64,000 bases of DNA from Bacteroidetes bacterium UBA7674 (GCA_002483105.1 DLHG01000013.1:992001-1056000); one strand, 5' to 3'; shown: positions 52,476 through 61,486, counted from the first letter of the stretch. Notes: generated by a model not told the origin, from the sequence alone. A program made the numbers and translations.

Positions 52476-53234
52476 CTAACATTTTAATATATAAGTGCAT
52501 CCATTCCCGGGTTCAGAAATGATATCCAATTGGAATTTCGCCAGCGCGGCGCGTTTTAGCATATTTGCCAAACCAGTGCCTCCGTACTTTTCGGATACAT
52601 TGAATCCCTGGCCATTATCACTAATTTTCAAGATGAATTGTGGCTGAGCGGTAAGCTCAATGGACATCTCTGATGCCCCGGAATGTTTTAAAATATTATT
52701 GACCGCCTCCTGAAATATTCGAAATGCAATTAGCTGCCTGTCTTTGTCCAGAGAAAGACCAAAACCATCATCAACAAAATGTACCTTAAGGTACCCTAGT
52801 TTTTCAAGACGCAATACCTCTGATCTTATGCCCTCCAGCAGCCCAAGTTTATTGATATGGTCGGTATTTAAAGAATGGCTCAAAAGCCGAACCTGTTCCG
52901 TGATCAATGTGACGGTTCCGGTTAAGGGTGTCAAAATATCATTTAATTTATCGTCATCATTTTTCTTATTCTCGATCTGTAAATACAGGTAGGTAAGCAA
53001 CTGGCCTATATTATCGTGCATTTCACGGGCTATGTTGGTCATTACCTGCTCTCCTACTTCCAATTGTGTTTTTGATAATTCTGCCTGGTAGGTAAGCTGC
53101 ATTGTTGCCAGTTCTACGTCCTTTCGTGTTTTTTCGTGCCGTGCTTTCACAACGACAATTACAATACCCGCTACGAATAGCAATATGATCAGTGTGGTAA
53201 ACAGTACCATCATGCCTATTTCCTGCTCATTCAT
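52476..53234 (-). CDS. Membrane sensor histidine kinase (HisKA_3 type)
   Basis: A 252-residue kinase with one membrane helix at about 8-29, a coiled linker, the phosphorylated His 73 in REMHDNIGQLL, and an HATPase domain with the N-box EAVNNILKHS and G-box DNGQGF. No sensory domain is present, so it may take its signal from the membrane protein encoded just upstream, with which it overlaps by 4 bases. The next gene is the response regulator. Confidence 0.9.
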   Translation of the reverse strand: MNEQEIGMMVLFTTLIILLFVAGIVIVVVKARHEKTRKDVELATMQLTYQAELSKTQLEVGEQVMTNIAREMHDNIGQLLTYLYLQIENKKNDDDKLNDILTPLTGTVTLITEQVRLLSHSLNTDHINKLGLLEGIRSEVLRLEKLGYLKVHFVDDGFGLSLDKDRQLIAFRIFQEAVNNILKHSGASEMSIELTAQPQFILKISDNGQGFNVSEKYGGTGLANMLKRAALAKFQLDIISEPGNGCTYILKC

Positions 53235-53890
53235 AGACTATTTTTTTTTGTCGTTGGCCTGGCGATGTATAAAAAACTTACAAACACCATCAGATACCTG
53301 CATATGGCCAATACGTCATTGATGGAATACAGTTTGTAAGCAAATTCTTTATGCTCATGGGTGCTCAAATAATTGATCAGGCAGAACAAAGGAATATCAC
53401 CGCCGAAATAGAGCAAAGTTGAGATAGACAGCAACAACAATGGCCTAACCGGCCCTTCGATATCGTTATGAACAAGCGCAATGAGCAATGCAGTATAGAA
53501 CATCACTATTAATACACAGCCTGTAAGAAAGGAAATTTGCGCGAAAGTGTAAAAACCTCCATCATAAACATTCCACAACCAGACCAATAGGCATAATGTT
53601 AACGAACTGATACGCCATACCATACGCGGTTTGAGTATCATAAATACAGCGGATAGCAGGAGCATTTGCTCCACCAGGATATAGCAATTAAATATGGGAA
53701 TCGTATTCTTTGCATCATGTAAAACAAGTAACCTTCCCACCAATTCACAAACAAATGCCAGAATTAATTGTAAATGGACGACACGCCAGAAAAAGGATAA
53801 CCTACTGTATATCAAGACACCTAATATTACAGTAGGCAAGAGTACGATCAGAATGGCCAATTGCGGAATATCGAAAAACGAATCATGCAT
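53231..53890 (-). CDS. Multi-span membrane protein, possible signalling partner
   Basis: A 219-residue protein with about seven hydrophobic helices (PQLAILIVLLPTVILGVLIY and others) and little outside the membrane. I do not recognise a named family, but similar proteins lie beside histidine kinases in Bacteroidota. The 4-base overlap with the kinase gene, which lacks its own sensor domain, suggests that this may be the sensing part. That role is inference only. Confidence 0.75.
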   Translation of the reverse strand: MHDSFFDIPQLAILIVLLPTVILGVLIYSRLSFFWRVVHLQLILAFVCELVGRLLVLHDAKNTIPIFNCYILVEQMLLLSAVFMILKPRMVWRISSLTLCLLVWLWNVYDGGFYTFAQISFLTGCVLIVMFYTALLIALVHNDIEGPVRPLLLLSISTLLYFGGDIPLFCLINYLSTHEHKEFAYKLYSINDVLAICRYLMVFVSFLYIARPTTKKNSL

Positions 53891-53971
53891 ACAGCCTTAA
53901 ATATAGGCATCAACTGGCATAAGTAAAAGTAAAGAGCGGCTGAAAGAGCGGCTCTTTACTAATAGCCGTTG

Positions 53972-54982
53972 CTACTTTTTACCGATACCGGCAAGCTTCC
54001 TGTAAAGCACTAATCCCATTAAACCTAAAAATGCCCCAAAACCTAGCAATGCAACACCAAAATATTTGTAATCTTCTCCATAAAATGAAGGATTGAAAAT
54101 GTAATACCAAAACCCACGATGTTTTACATATCTCAAAGTCACCTCTTTGCATCTTGGCGGACATAATGCCCCTAAGTTGGCTGACATTGCTTCATTCTGA
54201 AATGTACCAACAGTGTGGTCAGTGAATGCGATACCATGCTTATAAAAATTAAAACCGTGCTGTTCATCATGTTCTGCCACATTCACGATCATTAGAGTGT
54301 CAGATTCTGACGATTTAAAAAAATCTTTTATTTCCTGGAAAGGGAATACCATTCCGTTGGCATCGAAATTTGAATCATTCTGACAAATCGCTGCAGTACA
54401 TAAATTTAATGGGCGCGTGCCAGTTCCAGGAATACCATGTGGATAAACCCGAATCCCGCTTGTCTGATAATTTCTGATATACCCCTGAACGCTGGCATCG
54501 TTATAATTTACAGGTTGGGTAAGATGCCCAGATACGAAAACGGTAGGATTATCCGCTGGAAGATTATCAAAAAAGAATTTGAAGATTTTTGAATCCTCAT
54601 CATATTCGATAGCGATGTCAGGAATGTATATCAGAACTATCTTGTAGTCTATTCTGCCTGTTGCAGGATCATTAATTATGTCTAACCCATAGTAGACCCT
54701 TAAAACATGAATATGTTTACGATCGTTACCCACCACATCCTGGTGGTCGAGAACATCTTCCATATCATGTATCACGTCATATGTAGTAATATCACAGACA
54801 GTATTAAGAATTCCTGCCGGAGGGAGAAAAAATGATTGAAAATGTTTTACCCTGGTTTTGAGTTGTTGATTACTCATCCAATGGATATCAGTTTTCAGAT
54901 TTAACTCACTGTATCCATATACCAATGATGTATTCAAAAGCAGCGCAAAGCTAAATAGTGCGTAAATGAGTGTCTTTTTCAT
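53972..54982 (-). CDS. Exported protein with C-terminal membrane anchor, unknown
   Basis: A 336-residue protein: signal peptide MKKTLIYALFSFALLLN to about residue 23, a large soluble part rich in Asp, and a C-terminal helix near 308-328 (FGVALLGFGAFLGLMGLVLY) followed by RKLAGIGKK. There are Cys pairs in LCTAAICQ and CPPRCKE. Several His/Asp clusters (HDMEDVLDHQD, EHDEQHGF) could bind metal. I do not recognise it. The frame extends 29 codons upstream; the signal peptide sets ATG 54982. Confidence 0.7.
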   Translation of the reverse strand: MKKTLIYALFSFALLLNTSLVYGYSELNLKTDIHWMSNQQLKTRVKHFQSFFLPPAGILNTVCDITTYDVIHDMEDVLDHQDVVGNDRKHIHVLRVYYGLDIINDPATGRIDYKIVLIYIPDIAIEYDEDSKIFKFFFDNLPADNPTVFVSGHLTQPVNYNDASVQGYIRNYQTSGIRVYPHGIPGTGTRPLNLCTAAICQNDSNFDANGMVFPFQEIKDFFKSSESDTLMIVNVAEHDEQHGFNFYKHGIAFTDHTVGTFQNEAMSANLGALCPPRCKEVTLRYVKHRGFWYYIFNPSFYGEDYKYFGVALLGFGAFLGLMGLVLYRKLAGIGKK

Positions 54983-55175
54983 AATTGTGTGTATAGTTTT
55001 ATTAAAGTGTAGAAATATCATATACTTCTTCAAAGATGCGCATATTTCATTGATAGTCATAACATTCAACTATGTGAATATCCACGTCAGCCATACGTGA
55101 AAAATACCCTGAAGCACTGCATGTTCTCACCTTGAACAGGGCTGTAAGTTGACCCAACTTTACATCGTAATCAAT

Positions 55176-55460
55176 ATGCAAATGGCCCTTGAGATAGTCG
55201 TATTCGAGTTTTTGATAATATCGCAGGTGCTTAACCTTTTTTTATATCTCAGCATTGATATAAAGAGAGGAAGGCAAGCCGCCCTGGCAATATCAGTACA
55301 ACTACTTCAGCTGATCTTCATGTCGGCAGATGCTATTTGGTTAGTCAAGAAAAATGCGAGCACATTAATGATATGCGGACCAATAATAACCGGGATCATC
55401 ATTATAATAATTGCCTGGCAAATAAAAATGAGAAAAACGGTTATAAAACATAACAACTAA
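55176..55460 (+). CDS. Small membrane protein, three helices, unknown
   Basis: A 94-residue protein with three predicted helices (about 4-26, 37-57, 66-85) and a basic tail (KMRKTVIKHNN). I chose ATG 55176 over the TTG at 55149 because the ATG directly begins the first helix. It lies 10 bases before the next gene, so the pair is likely an operon. No family recognised. Confidence 0.6.
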   Translation: MQMALEIVVFEFLIISQVLNLFLYLSIDIKRGRQAALAISVQLLQLIFMSADAIWLVKKNASTLMICGPIITGIIIIIIAWQIKMRKTVIKHNN

Positions 55461-55470
55461 AAAAAATAAC

Positions 55471-56811
55471 ATGACACACTTACTAAAACAAATCAGAATC
55501 ACCGCACCGGGCGCTTTAGTTGCGTTTCTATTGATCATCTTATCAGCATACGATGTAAAAGCACAATCACTCAGCTTTGGGAAAGAGCGGGATACCGTAA
55601 AAATCTCTAATGGAAAAGTGATAGAATACACATTAAAAGTGTCGTGTAGCGGTTGCAATGCAACCCAGGAATTTTCTATTGAGCCTGTAGGAGTTGATAT
55701 TGCGGAAAATTCCTTTCAAATGCTTACCGAAGATGCAGATATGAAAACCGGAAAGAAAGGTGAGTCAATAGAGGTAAAAGTTTTGGTAAGGGGAGATGAA
55801 AAAAATATCTACGGAAAACTTATCATATTCAAATTGAAAAACAAAACTACAGCAACAGATGCTGAAAAGATATTCTACTTATACATTCAGGAAGCCGAAG
55901 AAGAAAAACCGCAGGTGCGCAAGAATAACGAAGACAGGCTACTATTTTTAAATGCCGGGACCTTTGATTTTTCAGAAACAAAAGTGAATTATGTAGGTCA
56001 TGTAAATATTTTCGCTCCTAATAAATCCTTGGAGAAAAAAACAAGATGGGGCTTTAATACAGGCATCATGAAGCTGAATTACTGGCAAGGCGACGCACCG
56101 GACACATTGAATACCCATGAACTGGAAGAAAATATAAGAATCACCCCCTTACAAACGCTTGATAGCGGAGAGCAGTATCTGCGGCAAATAAACAAATACA
56201 GTACCAGGGTAAAAAATACCGTGTACAGCTTCTACGCCCAACCTTTGTACAGGCTGACAAGGAATGACGAGAGAGCACAGATATATGCTCACGGACATTT
56301 TGAATTACTGGTAAACAAATTCCAGGCTACATCTAAGGTATCCGCCTTGTACACGGACACAGGCATTTACACCGGCAATACAGATGGCAGAGACATACGC
56401 CTAAAGACTATTTCGTCAAATGAGTCAACGTATAGTCAGACATTTCTAAATGGATACTTTGGTGCGGGATTTACCTTTAATATAGTTCCCTGGGAAAGCG
56501 GCTCCTTCTTCATCCAACCCACCGTCGGTATGACCACAGATAACCCTATCCGTGTTTCGGGCTTATTGCCGGCAAGGCCTCATTTAATATCCAATCAGTG
56601 GAATGGTTTCTACCTGGTAAGGGCTTACTATACAGAAACACTATCGAAAGATGCCACTATTGTTTTAGGTACGGACATCAGAGGTTTGTTCCCAAAGTTT
56701 GACCCGGCCTACGCGGCATATGTAGGTATCAACCTCTCTGTGGGAGCAGCATTAAAGCTAATTGGCATCAATACAGAGAAAAAGGACGAAGAGGAGAAAA
56801 AGGAAGACTAA
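55471..56811 (+). CDS. Exported protein, probable outer-membrane barrel, unknown
   Basis: A 446-residue protein with a signal peptide ending near DVKAQ (about 32). An immunoglobulin-like N-terminal domain (about 35-145: VIEYTLKVSCSGCNATQEFSIEP, GESIEVKVLVRG) is followed by a long beta-rich part with barrel-like strands (LNGYFGAGFTFNIVPW, GVGINLSVGAALKL-type VGINLSVGAALKL). The C-terminus is acidic and charged (KKDEEEKKED), unusual for a barrel end. Family unknown. A terminator follows. Confidence 0.7.
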   Translation: MTHLLKQIRITAPGALVAFLLIILSAYDVKAQSLSFGKERDTVKISNGKVIEYTLKVSCSGCNATQEFSIEPVGVDIAENSFQMLTEDADMKTGKKGESIEVKVLVRGDEKNIYGKLIIFKLKNKTTATDAEKIFYLYIQEAEEEKPQVRKNNEDRLLFLNAGTFDFSETKVNYVGHVNIFAPNKSLEKKTRWGFNTGIMKLNYWQGDAPDTLNTHELEENIRITPLQTLDSGEQYLRQINKYSTRVKNTVYSFYAQPLYRLTRNDERAQIYAHGHFELLVNKFQATSKVSALYTDTGIYTGNTDGRDIRLKTISSNESTYSQTFLNGYFGAGFTFNIVPWESGSFFIQPTVGMTTDNPIRVSGLLPARPHLISNQWNGFYLVRAYYTETLSKDATIVLGTDIRGLFPKFDPAYAAYVGINLSVGAALKLIGINTEKKDEEEKKED

Positions 56812-56832
56812 AACACCAATCGCTATAAAAAC

Positions 56833-56865
56833 AAAGGGCTTACAAGATACTTGTAAGCCCTTTTT
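56833..56865. terminator. Bidirectional terminator
   Basis: AAAGGGCTTACAAG and CTTGTAAGCCCTTT, followed by TTTT. It lies between the barrel gene and the convergent tRNA gene, with the same core stem as at 51701-51740. Confidence 0.85.
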
Positions 56866-56867
56866 TG

Positions 56868-56941
56868 TGACCGCGTCAGGATTCAAACCTGAAACCTTCT
56901 CATCCGTAGTGAGATGCTCTATTCAGTTGAGCTACGCAGCC
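56868..56941 (-). tRNA. tRNA-Arg (anticodon ACG)
   Basis: Folds as a cloverleaf on the minus strand: acceptor GGCTGCG with CGCGGTC (two G.U pairs), D stem GCTC/GAGC, anticodon stem TCTCA/TGAGA around loop CTACGGA, T stem TCAGG/CCTGA with loop TTTGAAT, discriminator A. The anticodon ACG, read as ICG, decodes CGU, CGC and CGA. CCA is not encoded. A terminator lies just downstream. Confidence 0.95.
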
Positions 56942-57087
56942 ATTCCCGCGTTTGGGATTGCAAAGATAAGTAAAAAGTCAAAAATCTAAAGTCAAAAATC
57001 AAAATTATTCCATTGTAATGGGTTTTATATTGAAAAACGGCTGTGGGCGGGTATCTTGCAGCCTCAGCGTGACATAAGTAATTGAAA

Positions 57088-57561
57088 ATGAACATAGAGA
57101 TCTGGAGTATAGGCAAGGAAAATGACGGGTATATAGAAGATGGAATAAAGCACTATTTCCAGAAGATAAAGCCATATAACCCAATAGAGCTGGTGGTCAT
57201 GCAACTGCCTAAAAAGACTGCCACTACCGATGTGGAACGTACTAAAAAGCAGGAAGAAGAGTTAATACTTAAGCGCCTGCAGGCACACCATTACCTGGTA
57301 TTGATGGATGAACGAGGAAAAATGCTTACTTCACCACAATGGGCGCAGCAATTTCAACAGATGATGAACCAGGGGACTAAAACATTGGTAATATTGATAG
57401 GCGGTGCATTTGGCGTAACCGATGAAGTTCGCAAGCAGGCAAAACAAGTATGGTCGTTGTCGTCACTTGTTTTTCCGCATCAGCTGGTAAGATTGGTTTT
57501 GGCCGAACAGGTATATAGAACCTTCAGCATACTGAACAATACCCCTTATCATCATTCATAA
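57088..57561 (+). CDS. rlmH: 23S rRNA (pseudouridine-1915 N3)-methyltransferase RlmH
   Basis: A 157-residue SPOUT methyltransferase. The C-terminal knot carries LIGGAFGVTDEVRKQA near 109-124 and the hallmark LSSLVFPHQLVRLVLAEQVYRTFSILNNTPYHH, with ending NTPYHH for substrate contact. Length equals the family norm. ATG 57088 is used rather than TTG 57082 two codons earlier. The rhomboid gene follows 29 bases downstream. Confidence 0.95.
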   Translation: MNIEIWSIGKENDGYIEDGIKHYFQKIKPYNPIELVVMQLPKKTATTDVERTKKQEEELILKRLQAHHYLVLMDERGKMLTSPQWAQQFQQMMNQGTKTLVILIGGAFGVTDEVRKQAKQVWSLSSLVFPHQLVRLVLAEQVYRTFSILNNTPYHHS

Positions 57562-57590
57562 TCCGGTACATTTACATACTTTTCAAGCAC

Positions 57591-58202
57591 ATGAGCTATA
57601 CTCTAATATTCGTAGTGATAACCGCATTGATATCTATCAGCGCATTCAGTAATAATACACTCTATAATAAGTTCATCATGTACCCCTATGGCATGAGTGA
57701 GCCTAAGGAATATTACAGGCTGCTCAGTTCAGGGTTTATTCATGCGGACTGGATGCACCTGTTCTTCAATATGTTCACGCTGTATGCCTTCGGTCAATAT
57801 GTGGAGCAGACCTTTGAAATGATGGGCAAGCCATTCTTGTTCCCAATTCTATACTTGATGGCCATTGTTGCCTCGTCATTACCGGATATGATAAAGCATA
57901 AAGACCATAGTTACTTCCGTTCACTGGGGGCTTCGGGTGGTGTGGCTGCGGTATTGTTTTCCAGTGTGTATTTCTATCCATGGGCGAAAATACAGATCAT
58001 GTTCATCCCCTTCGGTATTCCGGCAATTGTATTCGCAGTGATCTATTTGGCGTACTGCGTGTATGCATCAAGAAAAAGCAGCGACAACATCAATCATGAT
58101 GCGCACTTTTGGGGTTCAGTCTTTGGATTTGTATTTACTTTTTTATTCGACCCCAGTCATGGGCGGATATTTATACAGCAGATTACGAACCCTGTATTTT
58201 AA
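57591..58202 (+). CDS. Rhomboid-family intramembrane serine protease
   Basis: A 203-residue protein with six predicted helices. The nucleophile Ser is in GASGGVAAVL near 113-122 and the catalytic His in INHDAHFWGSVFGF near 170. HADWMHLFFNMFTLYAFG near 51-68 is the conserved helix 1-2 block. It cleaves membrane proteins within the bilayer; substrates are unknown. The end overlaps the convergent tilS by 20 bases. Confidence 0.92.
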   Translation: MSYTLIFVVITALISISAFSNNTLYNKFIMYPYGMSEPKEYYRLLSSGFIHADWMHLFFNMFTLYAFGQYVEQTFEMMGKPFLFPILYLMAIVASSLPDMIKHKDHSYFRSLGASGGVAAVLFSSVYFYPWAKIQIMFIPFGIPAIVFAVIYLAYCVYASRKSSDNINHDAHFWGSVFGFVFTFLFDPSHGRIFIQQITNPVF

Positions 58203-59517
58203 TTATCAAGCACTTCTCAGTTGAGGGCTTTACTTTAAATCGTTCATCGAGGCGCATGCCACAAACCCATACAATGCGTTTGGCACATTCCAGTACCCAA
58301 ATGTGTTCTTTGTCGTGAATTGGTATCTTCTGATCGATGAGGAAGCGGGCGACCTTCTTCTTTTTCATATTCATCCCAAGGGGATAGAAATAGTCACCAA
58401 TACGCCATTTACGAAGGATGAGCGGGAATTCGATGTTCTTTACATCAACGTAGGCGATGTTATTGTCTGACGACAAATCTTTGGGTGTATTTTCTATTTG
58501 AAAATCAAGTTTCATCCTCCCTGCATCAATAATACATGGCACACCTTCAATGCTGATGATATCGGTTTCTACTTGCTTTTGAGTAGTGATGATCAGGAAA
58601 TCACGGTCGCGGATAATACGGTGAGAAGAAGAGGAAATAAAATGACCACTACCCGACTCCAGCAAGCTGAGAATGTGTGGCAGTTGGGATGGAGTGAAAT
58701 CATAGGGCTCAAATAACTCATAGCAAATTGTTTCGAGCGGCTGGCGTAGTAACAGCTTCTTTATAGAAATATAAATGTCCTGTCCGCGTTTTTCGGTAAG
58801 GTCTTTACGTTCTTTTTCTATAGACCTGTTATATAATTGTTCTGCTTGAGCAAAGCGCCTGATACTGTCGCTGATGTGTTGGATAGCATTGGGGAAAGAC
58901 TGCTCTACAACCGGGATGATATTATTCCGGATAGCATTGCGGGTATATGCATCGCCTGCATTAGAGGCATCTTCACGAAAAGCTATGTTATGTACTTTAG
59001 CGTAAGCATATATTTGTTCCTTAGTAGCGAATAATAGTGGCCTGATGATATAGTTGTTCTGCTCAGGTATACCGTGCATGCCACTCATACCTGTTCCTTT
59101 AAAAAGGTTCATCAGCAGGGTCTCTACATTATCATTTGCATGATGAGCAGTAGCGAGGTTACCGTAACCATTGTCAGTCATTAACTTATCCAGCCACTCA
59201 TAACGGAGAATACGGGCGGTTTCCTGTACCCCTTTTTTCCACTCCTCCATCTTCTGCTTTGTTTCGAAGCTGATGTGATGGAAAGTGACATTATTCTTTT
59301 CGGCCCATTCGCGCGTCAATTGCTCGTCTTTATCTGCTTCTTCGCCCCTGAGGTTGAAATTGCAATGCGCAATAGCTATGGGTAATTTGCTGCTGAGGAA
59401 AAGTTCTGCCATTACCATGGAGTCCACACCACCGCTTACTGCAAGCAGGGTGGTTTTGCCCTTTGCTTTTGCAGCCTTTACCAGCTTATTGCTTTGAAAT
59501 TGTTGTAACAGGTCCAT
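58183..59517 (-). CDS. tilS: tRNA(Ile)-lysidine synthase TilS
   Basis: A 444-residue enzyme that attaches lysine to C34 of tRNA-Ile2 (CAU). The PP-loop SGGVDSMV is near 29-36, followed by HCNFNLRGEEADKDE, ATAHHANDNVETLLMNLFKGTG, and a C-terminal TilS domain (WRIGDYFYPLGMNMKKKKVARFLIDQKIP). Length is usual for the two-domain form. It starts 2 bases after the small TPR gene and overlaps the rhomboid gene at its end. Confidence 0.96.
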   Translation of the reverse strand: MDLLQQFQSNKLVKAAKAKGKTTLLAVSGGVDSMVMAELFLSSKLPIAIAHCNFNLRGEEADKDEQLTREWAEKNNVTFHHISFETKQKMEEWKKGVQETARILRYEWLDKLMTDNGYGNLATAHHANDNVETLLMNLFKGTGMSGMHGIPEQNNYIIRPLLFATKEQIYAYAKVHNIAFREDASNAGDAYTRNAIRNNIIPVVEQSFPNAIQHISDSIRRFAQAEQLYNRSIEKERKDLTEKRGQDIYISIKKLLLRQPLETICYELFEPYDFTPSQLPHILSLLESGSGHFISSSSHRIIRDRDFLIITTQKQVETDIISIEGVPCIIDAGRMKLDFQIENTPKDLSSDNNIAYVDVKNIEFPLILRKWRIGDYFYPLGMNMKKKKVARFLIDQKIPIHDKEHIWVLECAKRIVWVCGMRLDERFKVKPSTEKCLIIKIQGS

Positions 59518-59519
59518 AA

Positions 59520-59834
59520 TTAGTAAACGAGGTCTTCGTAAGCTCCCTGTAGCTCATTATAACTGTGCATGTCTTTCGCCTCTTTAGCTGCTTTCATTCC
59601 ACTTTCGTAAATAGCAATTGCCTCTTGCTGTACGCCAAGGCGCTCCAGCAGTTTACCCAGATGATAATAAGTTGCTACATAAGTAGCGTCATTTTGCATA
59701 TTAGCTTCAAACAACTTACGGGCTTGCTCGTCCTCACCCAACTTTATGTATTCCAGAGCCAGTGCATGGTTCAGGAAACAGTCGGCGGGGCTTGCTTTGA
59801 GAAATTCCTTCAGCTTTTCTATACGTTCGCTCAT
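59520..59834 (-). CDS. Small TPR-like protein
   Basis: A 104-residue helical protein with about two TPR units (CFLNHALALEYIKLGEDEQA and YVATYYHLGKLLERLGVQQEA). The open frame is longer, but MSERIEKLKEFLKASP is the natural start, at ATG 59834. A -7 box TATTTTTG ends 8 bases before this ATG. It lies 2 bases before tilS, so both share a transcript. Partner unknown. Confidence 0.82.
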   Translation of the reverse strand: MSERIEKLKEFLKASPADCFLNHALALEYIKLGEDEQARKLFEANMQNDATYVATYYHLGKLLERLGVQQEAIAIYESGMKAAKEAKDMHSYNELQGAYEDLVY

Positions 59835-59841
59835 TGTGTTG

Positions 59842-59849
59842 CAAAAATA
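59842..59849 (-). promoter_or_regulatory. -7 box TATTTTTG of the TPR-tilS unit
   Basis: Perfect TAnnTTTG match on the minus strand, 7 bases before ATG 59834. The message is probably leaderless or nearly so. Confidence 0.45.
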
Positions 59850-59910
59850 GCCAAAAGAATGCCCCGTAGCACTGTTTGGCAGCACAACGGGGTATAATAT
59901 GTGTATTGGC

Positions 59911-60618
59911 CTATTCTTTTTCCAACATAAAGCGCCAGATACCGGCAGCGAGTATAGCACCAACGATTGGCGCTACAACAAACAACCAAAGTTGGCTGAT
60001 AGCCTCACCTCCAACCAACAGGCCAGGGCCTATACTACGGGCCGGATTGACAGATACACCCGTGATAGGAATACCAACAATGTGGATCAACACTAAACTT
60101 AAGCCGATAGAAAGTCCGGCGAAACCACCGTGAATATTTTTAGTAGAAGTAGAACCGAGTATCACAAGCAAGAAGATAAATGTCAGTATTGCCTCGGCAA
60201 CAAAACCTGATATCATACTATATTGCTGGGGTGAATGAGCTGCATAGCCATTCTGTCCCAAACCATTAATAGCAACATCGTATCCCACCTTACCTGAAGC
60301 AATGAACATGAGCACCGCAGCACCCACAATAGCACCGAGGACCTGAGCGATGATATAAGAGATAGCCTCCCCCATCTTCATCCTGCCCGCCACTACCATA
60401 GCGATAGAAATGGCGGGATTGATATGGCAACCGGAAATATGCCCGATAGCATATGCCATAGCGACTACCGACAACCCGAAGGCAAATGAGATACCCAGCA
60501 GGCCTACACCTGTCTCACCGTTAGCGCCTGCAATAACAGCACTTCCGCACCCCATAAAGACGAGGATCATCGTGCCCAGAAACTCAGCCGAAACTTTGGC
60601 AAAAAGAGATTTGTTCAT
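59911..60618 (-). CDS. Aquaporin (AqpZ-like MIP channel)
   Basis: A 235-residue six-helix channel with both NPA boxes: GHISGCHINPAIS near 59-71 and VSVNPARS near 188-195. The aromatic/Arg filter shows Phe in helix 2, His in LIHIVGIP, Arg after the second NPA, and Val where E. coli AqpZ has Thr 183. This still fits a water-selective channel rather than a glycerol facilitator. It is monocistronic. Confidence 0.93.
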   Translation of the reverse strand: MNKSLFAKVSAEFLGTMILVFMGCGSAVIAGANGETGVGLLGISFAFGLSVVAMAYAIGHISGCHINPAISIAMVVAGRMKMGEAISYIIAQVLGAIVGAAVLMFIASGKVGYDVAINGLGQNGYAAHSPQQYSMISGFVAEAILTFIFLLVILGSTSTKNIHGGFAGLSIGLSLVLIHIVGIPITGVSVNPARSIGPGLLVGGEAISQLWLFVVAPIVGAILAAGIWRFMLEKE

Positions 60619-60739
60619 AATTTCTATTGATTTTAGTGATCAAAAAATATTGCGTTTTTTAAAGTATAAAAAAACTTTGGTATGGCCGAGCTTAATGAGG
60701 AGAAAATGATAAAAAGTAATGAAATGGTGACCTACATCA

Positions 60740-60822
60740 AACGAAGCCCCTAGCCCCTAAAGGGGGGATATGTTTTCCTGCGATACGGAAGACGGGGCGA
60801 CCGCAAGGGATTGCCCTTACAT
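60740..60822. repeat. Possible divergent copy of the structured dispersed element
   Basis: CCCCTAAAGGGG hairpin, a short spacer, GTTTTCC with GGAAGAC, then GGGGCGACC. The order resembles the elements at 23822 and 30609 but the sequence is diverged. Weak. Confidence 0.35.
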
Positions 60823-60832
60823 CAGATTTATG

Positions 60833-61327
60833 TTATAAGAAAAGCTCGTAGTACACGTTCTCTTCCCACTTCCCATCATGCCAGAGGCGGGGAACGCTGT
60901 GGGTAAATTGGAAGCCGAAATGTTGGTTGGCCTTTTTTGATGCCAAGTTGCTTTCACGATGTGAAATGATTATATGGGTAATGCCATTTGCTTTCGCCCA
61001 ATCTATCCTTGCTTCGTAAAATAGTTTTGAATGGCCGTTACCCCTGTGTTCTTTCCGGATGTAGGATGCAATAAATTCGGCTTCGTGTTTCTTTGCGGGA
61101 TCACGAACCACACCTGATAGGCCTATCAACTCGTTATCATAATAAAGGCCAAAATATCCGAAGTTGTTATCAACCAAACGCTCTTGCCAGAAATCATCGG
61201 GCATGTCCTTCATGTCCTCATAGCTGGCGCAATAGACGGCACGCTCCAACTGAAGCGCTTGAAGCCTGATGGCTTTGAAGCCCTGCCAGTCTGTTGGGAC
61301 CAGTTGGCGGATGTGGCATGGGGACAT
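60833..61327 (-). CDS. GNAT-family N-acetyltransferase
   Basis: A 164-residue acetyltransferase: IRQLVPTDWQGFKAIRLQAL at the start, acetyl-CoA motif A AEFIASYIRKEHRGNGHSKLFYEA with the R-G-N-G-H loop near 95, and an ASKKANQHFGFQ block that ends the fold. Substrate unknown. It is divergent from hutI. Confidence 0.88.
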   Translation of the reverse strand: MSPCHIRQLVPTDWQGFKAIRLQALQLERAVYCASYEDMKDMPDDFWQERLVDNNFGYFGLYYDNELIGLSGVVRDPAKKHEAEFIASYIRKEHRGNGHSKLFYEARIDWAKANGITHIIISHRESNLASKKANQHFGFQFTHSVPRLWHDGKWEENVYYELFL

Positions 61328-61406
61328 AAAATAAAGCTAATGAAAAAGAGCGTTTACCGCAATGGAGAAAATCAAAGTGATGCAAGCAAATCCTTGCCCT
61401 GTTTTA

Positions 61407-61428
61407 GGTCTAAGTAAATACTTAGACC
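61407..61428. promoter_or_regulatory. Palindrome upstream of hutI, putative operator
   Basis: Perfect arms GGTCTAAGT and ACTTAGACC with a 4-base centre, 31 bases upstream of the hutI -7 box, where a regulator would sit. A terminator is less likely because no T-run follows. Confidence 0.45.
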
Positions 61429-61459
61429 AGTGAAGCCCGCTTTTTACACTTATTCACTT

Positions 61460-61467
61460 TACTTTTG
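61460..61467 (+). promoter_or_regulatory. -7 box TACTTTTG of hutI
   Basis: Perfect TAnnTTTG match 19 bases before ATG 61487. Confidence 0.5.
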
Positions 61468-61486
61468 GTGCATCAATTAATATTCA

